DNA of 64,000 bases, from NCBI GenBank assembly GCA_963682055.1, contig OY821742.1, positions 13,547,752 through 13,611,751 on the forward strand. Direction: 5' to 3'. Below, piece after piece: positions 22,710 to 33,262 of the stretch (position 1 is its first letter; every line of letters begins with the position of its first letter). The position numbers and the translations under genes are program-made. The notes below the pieces were generated by a model. That model did not search any database. It saw only the letters and a list, made by a program, of their open reading frames with translations, and was not told the origin of the DNA. Source of the DNA: Primula veris (lineage: Eukaryota > Streptophyta > Magnoliopsida > Ericales > Primulaceae).

Positions 22710-24034
22710 GGGAGATTCTTTATTGCATACTGTAATTACTCAGCACTATCAGGGACGTTGTATTTCAGATCCCACGTCTACGTGGCTGCCAAAATATTTT
22801 TTTTTTGTTTTCGTTTTTGTTATTTTATTTATGTTTTGGTATATAAAAAACTTTCCCAATTTTACCCAAAAAATTCTCCAATTTTAACCGAAAAAAACCA
22901 TAACCATCAACCATCAAAATGCTTCCTATATCAAATTAATATATTTTTTTATTAAATCAACATCACTCTACCACTACAATTATCCCCAATTTTACCAAAA
23001 AAAAAAAACCTCTCCCAACTTACCCAAAAAAAACTTTACCAATTTTACCCAAAAAAATCTCTAACCATCCGCCATCAAATATCAAACTCATTCATATATC
23101 AAATTAATATATATTTTTATCAAATCAACATCACTCTACCATTACAATTATCCACAATTTTACCAAAAAAATAACATATCACAATTTACCAAAAAAAAAA
23201 AAACTTCCCCAATTTTACCAAAAAAATAACTCTAACCATCAACCATCAAACTCATTCGTATATCAAATTAATAAATTTTTTTATCAAATCAACATCACTG
23301 TACCACTACATTTATCCTCAATTTTACCCAAAAAAAATATCTCCCAATTTACCAAAATAAAACCTCCCGCAATTTAAGTTTTTTTTGGTAAATTGGGAGA
23401 CGTTTTTTTTTTTTTAGTAAAATTGGGGATAATTGTAGTGGTACAGTGATGTTGATTTGATAAAAAAAATTTATTAATTTGATATACGAATGAGTTTGAT
23501 GGTTGATGGTTAGAGTTATTTTTTGGTAAAATTGGGGAAGTTTTTTTTTTTTTGGTAAATTGTGATATGTTATTTTTTGGTAAAATTGTGTATAATTGTA
23601 ATGCTAGAGTGATGTTGATTTGATAAAAAAATATATTAATTTGATATATGAATGAGTTTGATGTTTGATGGTTGATGGTTAGAGATTTTTTTGGGTAAAA
23701 TTGGAAAAGTTTTTTTTTTTGTAAATTGGAAGAGGTTTTTTTTTTTTTTGGTAAAATTGGGGATAATTGTAGTGGTAGAGTGACGTTGATTTGATAAAAA
23801 AAAATATTAATTTGATAGAGGAAGCAGTTTGATGGTTGATGGTTAGGGTTTTTTTCGGATAAAATTGGGGAAGTTTTTGGGTAAAATTGGAGAAGTTTTT
23901 TATATACGAAAACATAAATAAAATAACAAAAACGAAAAAAAAAAATTAATAATAAAATATTTTGGCAGCCACGTAGACGTGGGATCTAAAATCTCGCGTC
24001 CCTTATAGTTACAGTATGCAATAAAGAATCTCCC
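22710..24034. mobile_element. Foldback (long inverted repeat) MITE
   Basis: The two halves are inverted copies of about 650 bp each, from GGGAGATTCTTTATTGCATA at 22710 to its complement at 24034. They meet at a short loop near 23358-23382, where CTCCCAATTTACCAAAA and TTTTGGTAAATTGGGAG face each other. Each arm holds about three subrepeats with CAAATCAACATCACT and CCAATTTTACC. GTGTAAT at 22703-22709 and 24035-24041 is a perfect 7-bp duplication. There is no coding capacity. It lies 54 bp upstream of the UGT pseudogene ATG. Confidence 0.88.
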
Positions 24035-24239
24035 GTGTAATTCTATTAGTTGAAATGGGCATTGCACAAGAGTATTGAGTTTTATTCACTTATAAACCTA
24101 GATTGGACCAAGTGGAGATAATTAGGGGTTGTGAACCCTCATGTATACTTATTGATGAAAAAATATAAAAAAAAAATTGTGTTTTTATGTTTAATCTTCA
24201 AAAAATACCGATTCAATCCCCATTTAACAAAAATAGTAT

Positions 24240-24430
24240 TTTAGCCTCTCCTCTTTTATGTTTATGTTAATTTGATGCCGTTTTTGTTGTTACTTGTGAA
24301 CGTGTGATTGTCTGACACCCCCCATTTCATTTTCGACCTCTTATTCAATGCAGAATGTTAAAGACAAAAAATTTGACGTCATTGCTTTGCTGGCGTGGGG
24401 ATCACATTCCAACAATTATTGAAATATTGA
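24240..24430 (-). promoter_or_regulatory. Upstream region of the disrupted UGT with TGACGTCA box
   Basis: Contains a perfect palindromic bZIP site TGACGTCA at 24374-24381, about 1.7 kb upstream of the pseudogene ATG, or about 390 bp once the foldback element is discounted. A related block with TGATGTCA and GCGTTGCTGG lies 242 bp upstream of the intact UGT (27551-27570). Binding by TGA-type factors is inference. Confidence 0.5.
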
Positions 24431-24748
24431 AACTAGAAAGAAAGTACACTTGAAAGATGATCTCAAAAACATTAAAAGAATTTGAAGGATATCATTGTTA
24501 CAGTATAGTTGTAAAGCCAACTTAATGAATTCACAAACGCAAATGTTGTAACGACAACTTTAACTGAAAATAAAGAAAAGTTGCAAAATGATATCAGAAG
24601 GTGTAAAATGCAAACGCTCAAATAACAGTTATCAAAATTTAGTCTTGAAGTAATTTCTCCTAATATGTTGAATCATTCTTGTAGTCGTTTAGTTTATGGA
24701 AATCCTTTATGTTTGCTAAGAGCTTCGTACTGGATTCGTGTTTAATTA
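24431..24748. other. 3' flank of the intact UGT gene
   Basis: No gene is visible. It should hold the UGT 3' untranslated region and polyadenylation signals, read leftward. Confidence 0.5.
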
Positions 24749-27309
24749 TCAAGAAGAGTTTGTTAAGACTTCATCGATAAAATGTCCCATAGCCATATAA
24801 GAAGACCCGTTCTCAACCACTGCCATCCGACTCTTCTCACTCATTGCCTTCACTTTCTTTCGAATTTCCGCACCGTCACTACCTTCCATCAGCTGTTTTA
24901 TCCCTTTCTCTATTTCGTCCGCAGTCACTATCTCCGGCTTTTCTTTCCTGTAGTCCATTTTAATCTCGACCGAGAGTCCTAAATCCTTAACAAATTGGAA
25001 AGCGTTCAACTGTTGCTCTGCATAGAGCGGCCAAGTAGCCACTGGCACACCGCACCATAAACTCTCTAGGATAGAGTTCCATCCGCAGTGGGAGACAAAC
25101 CCTCCTACAGACTTATGTGACAACACTGCAACCTGTGGGGCCCACCCTATCACCTTCCCAATTTCCTTTGTCCTATCCATAAAGCCTTCCGGTAGGACCT
25201 CTCTAAAGTCATCGTATTCCGATGGAGGCTCCATTTTGCCCTTTGGCGGGGGCCTCCGTAGAGAATACAAGAATCGGTGCCCGCTCTGCTCTAGACCTTT
25301 GGCGATTTCGATGACCTGCTCAGCCTCAAACGATCCCATACTCCCGAAACATAAAAACATGACAGATTCCACAGGCTGAGTGTCCAACCATGTCATAATA
25401 TCCTTGTATTCATGCATGTTGGTGTTAGTCTCGGGATCAAGTCTAAGAACCGGTCCTACTGGATAAAGAAGCGGTACCCGAATATCTTTGGATAAACATT
25501 CTATCCCATGGGGTTCTAATTCCGTGAATGTATTGACCAATATCCCCTTGACAGTCCTCAAACTTCTCGGTACTTGTAGGAAGTTAAGGGACCCCGTGCT
25601 ATCTTTCTCAAACAGCACCCAAGGCAAGACCTTAGCGGGAACCGAGTTCACAAATCCAGGAACACATAACTCGATGCCCGAATCTTTGAACTCAACAATA
25701 TCGCGATTCTCATCATCGTGAAGGGATTGGAGGTGCAATAGAAGACTCAAAATACCTGTTACAATGTACAGCAATAATCAGGAGACATTATATACAATTC
25801 TTTAACGCACACCACTACACCAGCAAACTATATACTCCTTAATTTGAACTTGAAGAGTTTTTTTATTTATTTCGGCTTCGTCTTTAAGAATGACAAGATT
25901 GATCATCAAATGTAAAATTCCTTGTGAATGAAAAAGATATATGACATCCATTTCTACTTTTTATAATCTAACGGGTCCTTGAAACTAGTCCAGTTTTTTT
26001 AGAGACGTCCTTCATTACTTGCATATATTTTTGAGTTTTATTTGGCTGCAACCTGGGTATCTCGGTTTTCCTTTATTGTAGGATCATTGTAACAAAATTT
26101 TATTTTCTCCCTCCCATTCTTAAACTCCTTCCCTTTAATTAGTTAAATTAATAGGTTATTCACATCACTTTCCAATGAATGATATTGCTGCCATTAAACT
26201 CAGCTTTTCAATGTCATATATATTTCAGTTTTATTTTTCTGACTTGTTCAAACAATTTTGCTTTGTTATTAGAGGTAATTACAGTTCCATTCGGTATTAG
26301 GTAACCCAATAGCGATCGGTTCGGTTTTGAATTTAGACGAAAAAAACAGAAAAAAATTAAGATTATATACTTGAATAAAAAAAATTAAATGCAAAAACAT
26401 AATAAATTCAAGTTACAAAATATGCATAAATAACGACTACGACAAGCAAAACAACAAACACTCAACACTAGTCTAGAAAAAATAGTTTTGTATATATATT
26501 ATGATTTTTTTCGATTTTCGTTTTGGTTTACAAAGTTATGAACCGAAAAATAAACCGGATCAAACTATTTTAGATCGGTTTTAAAACTTTTTTAATTTTA
26601 AAATCTAAACCGAACAATTATTAGGTTTTCCCAAAAAAAAACAACCCCAGCCTAGCTACCGATTAGTATGAAAGAGGGACGTGATAACAAATAGTCAAAT
26701 CATTTCTCCATATGACGAATTGAAATTATGATAATTATATATACTTTTATTAGAATCACAAAAAGTGAGTTATACTAGTACATGTTTATTTATCCATATT
26801 TTCCCTTCATTACTCTTTGAAAAGCTATATAAATATATTTACAAAGCAAGCTCTATGTTTCACCAAAAAATTTCATTACCAAGCCCGGAAGTGAAGAACA
26901 CATAAGAAGGCACCCCCAATTCAGCCGCTACTTCCCCAAAGGAAAAACAAAACATGTCCACAACGAAGGCCACTACAGGACGAGTTGACTCGTAAATAAA
27001 CTCTTTCACTCGAGGCTTGTGGATTTTGACTAACTCAGGAAAGATTTGCCCACGGGGCTTGGTCCGGATATGATCCGATGAGGCCTCATCTAGGGTAAGA
27101 TGGACAAACCGTATACGTGGTGGTGGATCGTTGGATAGTAGGGATTCGATGTAGGAATGGATCTTGGATTGGAAAAGTGGGTTCATAATAAAGACTGTGA
27201 TCGAGATCCGACTGTCACAGTTAGTCAAGGCTTTGGCGAGCTCTACCATCGGCACCAGGTGACCAACACCTGACGCCGGGAGGAATACTAGTTCTGCAGT
27301 ATTCTCCAT
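24749..27309 (-). CDS. UDP-glycosyltransferase, UGT71-like (two exons)
   Basis: Exons 27309-26880 (430 bp) and 25755-24749 (1007 bp) join through a GT-AG, phase-1 intron of 1124 bp to a 478-codon frame ending in TAA. The splice gives FTSGLGILSLLLHLQSLHDDEN. The product is a cytosolic family-1 enzyme transferring sugar from UDP-sugar to small lipophilic acceptors. Visible: catalytic-type His17 in GVGHLVP, Asp118 in VVDMF, FLCFGSMGSF, and a complete 44-residue PSPG box at about 348-391 (starting [10 protein letters not shown], with HCGWNS, ending YAEQ). The final Gln is typical of glucose donors. Length fits the family (460-490). No lesion seen. It is the upstream member of a tandem pair whose other copy is broken. 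Acceptor unknown; sequence features resemble UGT71 enzymes acting on flavonoids, terpenoids or phenolics. Confidence 0.9.
25756..26879 (-). other. Intron of the UGT71-like gene
   Basis: The donor GTAATG at 26879 and acceptor TGTAACAG ending at 25756 are inferred from protein continuity. The intron is AT-rich, with a repeated GATCGGTTCGGTTTT / CTAAACCGAAC theme at 26310-26610 of the kind seen in decayed TIR elements. The neighbouring pseudogene lacks an intron here. Confidence 0.8.
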
Positions 27310-27377
27310 TTTTTTCTCTCTCTTTTTTGGATTCTTCTTCTTCTTCTCACGCTTAAGATGTCTAAAAATCTAAACGT

Positions 27378-27385
27378 TTATAAAT
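27378..27385 (-). promoter_or_regulatory. Probable TATA box of the UGT gene
   Basis: TTTATAAA lies about 70 bp upstream of the ATG, followed by a GA-rich leader (GAGAAGAAGAAGAAGAA) typical of plant 5' untranslated regions. Confidence 0.55.
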
Positions 27386-27550
27386 GTTTAACTAAAATTG
27401 TGTATTGGCGTATGAATACTTGTAAGTGAATTGTTTTATGGAAGTGGGACTAAACGTGGTGACGTTTTTCATGACTCGTTACTTCTAGAATGGTTTTTCT
27501 TGTGAAACTATGCTTCTAGAATGGTTGAACTTTACCATGAAAATTGAAAC

Positions 27551-27570
27551 TGATGTCACTGCGTTGCTGG
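27551..27570 (-). promoter_or_regulatory. bZIP-like box upstream of the UGT gene
   Basis: TGATGTCA at 27551-27558 followed by CTGCGTTGCTGG matches the TGACGTCA...CTTTGCTGGCG block at 24374-24395 and TTACGTCA...CTTTGCTGGCG at 1226-1246. It lies 242 bp upstream of the ATG. Confidence 0.45.
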
Positions 27571-27579
27571 ATAAGATTC

Positions 27580-28165
27580 GTTGTTGTTTGTTTGGAAGTT
27601 AATATTTTGGTCCTATTATTGTTTTTTTTAAACGTTTTTTGTAAAAAAATTTGAATTTTTTTAAATAAACGTTTTATTTTATTTGTAAACTGTTTGTTTA
27701 AAAAAATCTGTAAAATTTGACTTCTTATATTTACTTTTGTTATTTATTAATATTATTATATTATAAATTACACAAAACAAACAATAAATACAAAAAAAAA
27801 ATATAAATTCAAAATTTAAATATTTTTTTAATAAACACTTTAGAAATAAAACAAAACAAAACATTTATTTAAGAAAAAAAATTACCAACATATATAAAAA
27901 AAAAACGATAACATAAACTTAAAAACACCATCGGTATGAAATTTGTTTGGGGTTAAGTTTCATTTTTATATATAAACTAATATCTTAATACTAGCACCGA
28001 CAGTGTATACCAAAAGATTATAATTTACTAAAAAGTGACAACAATCAACTAGTCCTAACTGTGGACCGCAAGTCATATACTAACTGATAAAACACCATTT
28101 AAATTGATTAATATGTGGTTTCTACACAAACCATAGACCAAATATCTTGAACGTGTATATTCTTT
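27580..28165. other. AT-rich intergenic DNA
   Basis: No coding or RNA gene recognised between the UGT promoter and the Pack-MULE-like element. Confidence 0.55.
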
Positions 28166-29319
28166 GGGTAAATTTTGGATTTCACCAATAAAACAAAATT
28201 ATTTAAGAATTGTTCCACGAAACTAAAACTAATTAAATATTGATCCATTTTCCCTAACTAACCAATAAAAATGTAAAAAATCAGAAAAAATAAAAAAAAT
28301 CCAGAAAAATAAAAATGCAAAAATGAAAAAGTAAAAAAAATATGAAAAAATCCAAAAAAAAAATTAAAAGAGGCAAAACTCCGAAAAAACATGAATTTTT
28401 TTTAAAAAATCCCAAAATATCAAAAAAAAATCCCAAAAAATCAACAAAAATATAAAATCAACAAAAATCCAAAAACGCAAAAAAAAAAAAAACAGTCTGA
28501 ATCATTTTAAGTCATTTTAAAAACAGTCTGAACAATTTTAATTCATTTATAAAACAGTCTGAATCAAAAACAGTCTGAACCGAAAACAGTCTGAACCGAA
28601 AACAGTCTGAACCAAAAAACAGGCTGAACCAAAAACAGCCTGAACCAAAAACAGTCTGAACCAAAAAAACCAAAAACAGTCTGAACAAAAAACAGTCTGA
28701 ACCATTAACGGTCTGAACCAAATGAAATCTATCAACTCCCACGAAACCAAGTCAACTCCCACGAACTATTAACATTCTGATATTCATACACATTCGTCTG
28801 ATATTAATGAAATCTATCAACTCCCAATAAAAACAGTCTGAACCAAACCATGTCAACTCCCACGAAACAAAATGCAATGATAAAAGAATTAAAACAAAAA
28901 ACAACCATGCAACTATCTCAAGCTCATCTGACATGTATATACACACACAAAAACATATATACATGTATGTATATATATATAGAGAGAAACATTTGGGTGT
29001 GGAAAGGAGATCGTCGGGGAGATCGAGGTTATTACCCATTGGGAATTTTATATATATATGTACGTGTGTATGTGTGTATGTAGAGAGACAGAGATTTGGG
29101 GGAGAAATTGGAATTTGGGAGGTTTTTTTTTTTTTTTTTTTAGAGAGATAGAGTGATAAATTAAATAAATAGAATTGTGAGATATTTTATATATATTTAA
29201 TGAGTAATAGACCAATTCTTAATTAGTTTCAGAAATAATGGTCCAATCCTTAATTAAATTTTATATCTGGACCAATCCTTAAATATTTTTGTTTTCATGG
29301 TCCAATTCTTAATTTTCTC
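28166..29319. mobile_element. Pack-MULE-like element, copy 1
   Basis: The left terminus GGGTAAATTTTGGATTTCAC and the right terminus (complement GAGAAAATTAAGAATTGGAC) match the TIRs of the better preserved element at 56559-57671, including internal ACCAATCCTTAA subrepeats. It then carries an A-rich array, the AACAGTCTGAACC minisatellite and a different unique core (28850-29100). No matching target duplication is visible. The right end abuts a truncated LTR, so a rearrangement probably removed one flank. Confidence 0.75.
28492..28850. repeat. AACAGTCTGAACC minisatellite, copy 1
   Basis: About a dozen direct copies of AAAACAGTCTGAACCAA with small length changes, then a second tandem motif TCAACTCCCACGAAACCAA. 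Frames with repeated FRLFLVQTV on the minus strand come from this array and are not genes. Confidence 0.8.
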
Positions 29320-29321
29320 TA

Positions 29322-30388
29322 TTAAGAATTGTGACAGCTCTACGTTTACAAGTGAGGTTGCAACCTCAGTTGCAACCACAGTTCCAACCTACTGTTCTGC
29401 AGGATTCTGTTCAATTCTGTAACTCTGCATTACTATTCTTTAATAAAGTTTATTTATTTTAAAGTATGCAGGAAATATTCTCATATACACTTAAAGATTC
29501 AGTTTGCTCTTATTGAGAATATTTAAGTGATAAATAATGAAAAGTGTTTAAATGGAATATGGAGATTAGTTTGAAAAGATAACGTTCCTTAAATATGGAA
29601 ACAAGATCTCCTTTATTATACCATGTCTTTATCTCCTCATTCAATCTATGTGTTTACAAAGTCAGCAATGATCTAATTAGATTGAATATATATATATATA
29701 TATATATGGAGTTATGGTTTCACGTTTTATCAAGACTATATCTCTAAATAAGATATTGTTTATATGTTCCTTGTTTAAGGATTAAGTAACTCATACTTTC
29801 AAGCTAGTCTGTTAACGGGTAATTACAAGAAGATTGGGTCAATCAATTACAGCATTATCTTATCCAAGATATGGAAATGCTGATCAATCAGAAGAGTCCA
29901 AATCAATCAACAAGTTCTTGAAGAAATAAGATTATTTTTACTCTTTATATAGTTAACAGATCTGCTTGTAAAAATTGTGTGTTCTAAATTATAAATACTC
30001 AACTTTGAGAGAATACACAATAAACTTTAAATATGAAAACTATGAAAACTATGAAAACAATGGTGGAATGTCATTGATCTTTTAAGTGATAGTTATAAGG
30101 TAGGAGCAATATAGAGATAGGCAGAAAAACCTAGAGGCAGTCTGAGAGTTTTTCATAAAGACTTGAATCCTATATTATAAGCCATTATAATATCATCAAT
30201 CTGGGTAAGTGTCCCGTAGACGTAGCCCAGTTGGGTGAACTCCGTTGTTAAATGTACGTGTGATTTAATTCAAGTACATTTAATTATTTCAGTTCTGTAT
30301 ATCATTATACTTAGGTTCCAACCCCAATTGCAACTGTATTTGAAACCTAACTACATAACTGCAACTAAAACAACGTATAGGAATTTCA
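29322..30388 (+). repeat. Left LTR of copia family B, 5'-truncated
   Basis: Matches 36556-37607 closely and the solo LTR 61111-62331 more distantly. The first ~70 bp present in the right LTR (TGTCCTAGCAGATTTCTGG...) are missing. The sequence begins directly after the Pack-MULE-like element. It holds the GTTGCAACCTCAGTTGCAACC motif and ends GGAATTTCA at 30388. Confidence 0.85.
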
Positions 30389-31057
30389 TATTCTTTTGGA
30401 AAATCATTAATTTGAGGTTGACAAAAGTGTCACGTTTACACCATAAAGATTCGTCCACACATTTTGAATGTACGTAGTAAGAGAACCAAGTTTTTTATAG
30501 AGACACACACACAAACTTTAAGACGAGCACATGCATAATGTACATCAACGGTTCCTTATACTATGGATCATTTAATTGTTTATTACGAAACTACGTATAA
30601 TTTTAACCGTCCTGTAACTTTTATCAAAATTGTCGAAATAATTTTTTTTTAAAATGTAATCATAAAATTTAACATTTGAACTATATATGATCAACTTTTA
30701 AAAAATTTCATTCCGACAATTTTGATATAAATTTTAACCGATCAAAATTACATTAGTTTCGTATTTAACAATTAAATAGAAACGGAGAGAGGGCATCGAT
30801 GACCTAGCCGTGTCCTCAAATTAACTTTATCATTTCATTCACCTCAGATACCTGGGAAGAATTCCTTATCTCAAAAATAAAATAATGCTTTCAATTCAAG
30901 TAAAACATTATTTTTAAGTAAAATATTTTTAATTTACCTTCATTTTTAATTTAAGTAAAAGATTTTCTGTCTTCCACTATACAAATTACAAACCTTCCCG
31001 CCACCATCAACACTTTGTGTACTCCATTCACTTTTAGATTATTATTTATTTATTATT
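30389..31057 (+). repeat. Post-LTR segment duplicated at 37608-38204
   Basis: Follows the left LTR and is nearly identical to the DNA after the right LTR, though it is not LTR by comparison with the family's solo LTR. It includes a decayed Stowaway-like stretch (about 30570-30790) of which the right copy has lost some 70 bp. The similarity stops at 31057, where gag sequence begins. Confidence 0.8.
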
Positions 31058-32091
31058 CTATAAGAAAAAATAGGATGATACTGAAACATCAACAAATTTT
31101 CAGAAAAGAGATAATCAATTTAGGCAAGAACCTAGGTTTAATAACAATCCCAAAGGAAAGTGGAATCCTAAAGAGAAAGATGACAGAAATTATCAGCCTA
31201 GAGAAATTCAATGCAGAGAATGTAGAGGTTATGGTCACATTCAGTCTGAGTGTGCAAATACTTTAAAAATGAACAAAAATGCTTATATAATCACTCACAG
31301 TGATAGTGAAACTGAGAGTAACAGTGATGAAGAGAATGAATCTAACTTTGTTAATTTTATAGGAAGAATCACTGAAAAAGAACCTGTATATGAAAGTGAT
31401 TGTGAATCTGTTTCAACCCTAGTTATAACTGCTCTTAAAATATATAGCAGTGATGAGGAAGAACCCTCTTATGAGAATATTACTCAGCAGTATCTTGTCC
31501 TTTATAAAAAAATATCAATGTCTGAGTAAACAATCCTTGATCATAAATAAACTCAATGCTAATCTAAAGGATGAGGTAAAGAATGTCACCGAGCAACTCA
31601 ACACACAACTGGCTGAGTTAACTGAGACCAAGAAGAAAATAAAACTGTTGGATGTGTCTGCATCAGATAAGTTAGATGACATGTTGTCCTATTCTAGAGG
31701 CTCTAAAGATAACAGTGGTTTGGGTTACTATGGCTATAAAAACACTGGAAAAACTACTTTTGTCAAAGCTCTAGTTAAAACTGAAACTCATGCTTTTGAC
31801 AATAAGGTTAGAAGTACAGTTGCAACCAAGAAAAAACTAAATAGTTTTAAGGATAAATCTACTTTTGATTTAAAACTGTGTAACTTTTACAAAAGACCTG
31901 GACATCTAGAAATCAGGTGCTATTTAAAAATGAACAGAAAGTATATTTCTCAGAAAAACTGGTTGGCCTCTTGCTATCAAAAGATGAACTGGGTCTGGAA
32001 AGTTAAAAGAAAATCTACCTTAATTGCCAATAATAAAGCTGTCATTACTTCTCTAAAAGTTGTTACTACTAATGAATGTGTTGGTCCGTAA

Positions 32092-33262
32092 GTGTCTAAA
32101 CCTTAGTGGGGGGATGAATAAGGTTTACGTACGATTTTCGCGGAATAAAAACTATGAGTTATTAACTAATCTAATTAGTAGATTCTTCTAACTTAAACAC
32201 TTATGTTAACTATTAATGCTATTTTAAGCTATTCAAGCAAACAAAATAAGCAATAAATAAGTGCGGAAAGTAAAAGTTAAGGGAAAGGAATAACACAAGA
32301 TTTATAGAGGTTTGGCAAAACGCACATACGTCCTCTCCTCGGTATTCACACTACCGAGTGTTTCACTAGAATCTTCTTCCAACATTACACCCTAACGAGC
32401 TAATCGACCGATTAAGCTCCCCCTCACTCTATGAGTATCCCGAATGAAAAGACCTAGAGCTTTTAAGCTACACTTGCTTACAAAGCCTCTACCCGATCAC
32501 TCGCTCACAAAGGAGTTTATAAATTACTCTTACAAGTTTGAATTTGAAATGAATCACTCACTAACAAATAATTTCTTGGTGTTTATAAGATTACAATAAT
32601 ATTACACTCAAGAATGTTTATGAATAAAAGTGAGAGAATTTGAAGTTTAAGCTTGTATGATCTTGAATTTGATAGCTTGAATTTGTGTGAATGTTAGGGT
32701 TGCCTTCAATAATGGATTTGGGGGCTATTTGAAGAGCCAAAAAGGTTCATTGGTCCATAGATGACCGTTTATAGTTGTTGAGTTTATTGTTCAATGGTTT
32801 TTCAGCAGTTACCCAGTTTTTCAGGATAATTCAAAAAGCTGCTTTTTGAATTTCTACAGAAACGATCGGTCGTGTCTGAAAAACGATCGGTCGTGTCTGA
32901 AAAACGATCGGTCGTTTTTCTTGTGATCTCACTGGAAGAAAATTGGACCAAAACGATCGGTCGTTTCTGCCAAACGATCGGTCGTTTTTCTTGTGAACTC
33001 ACTGGAAGATAATTGGACCAAAACGATCGGTCGTTTCTGCCAAATGATCGGTCGTTAATCTCTGGCAAATTCTCGGTTTTCTCGATATAGTTCGAAGGCT
33101 CGTAACTTGTTCGTTTTAAGTCCGATTGATGTTCCGCTTGAACCGTTGGCTTCGTATTTACGTAATCTATCATTTCAAACCTTTAACATGCTAGATAATT
33201 GATTAGTATGCCAAACGAGCTTTTATCATATTTTACAAATTTTGTTATCATTAAAATAATCG
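32092..33262. mobile_element. Unclassified non-coding insertion in copia family B
   Basis: Separates gag sequence ending NECVG from the protease block. It begins GTAAGTGTCTAAACCTTAGT and ends near CATTAAAATAATCGATT. It includes a segment with AGGTTTGGCAAAACGCACAT, like wording seen in many plant repeats, and seven copies of a near-palindromic motif. No inverted termini or target duplication could be defined, and it contains no protein domain. Confidence 0.6.
32866..33056. repeat. ACGATCGGTCGT array
   Basis: Seven copies of AAACGATCGGTCGT, paired inside a longer unit of about 67 bp containing CTCACTGGAAGA and ATTGGACCAAAACG. The core is close to its own complement and is CpG-rich in an AT-rich setting. 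Confidence 0.8.

Noticed and set aside
28512..28762. Minus-strand frames with repeated FRLFLVQTV
   Set aside because: Translation of the AACAGTCTGAACC minisatellite, open in two frames.
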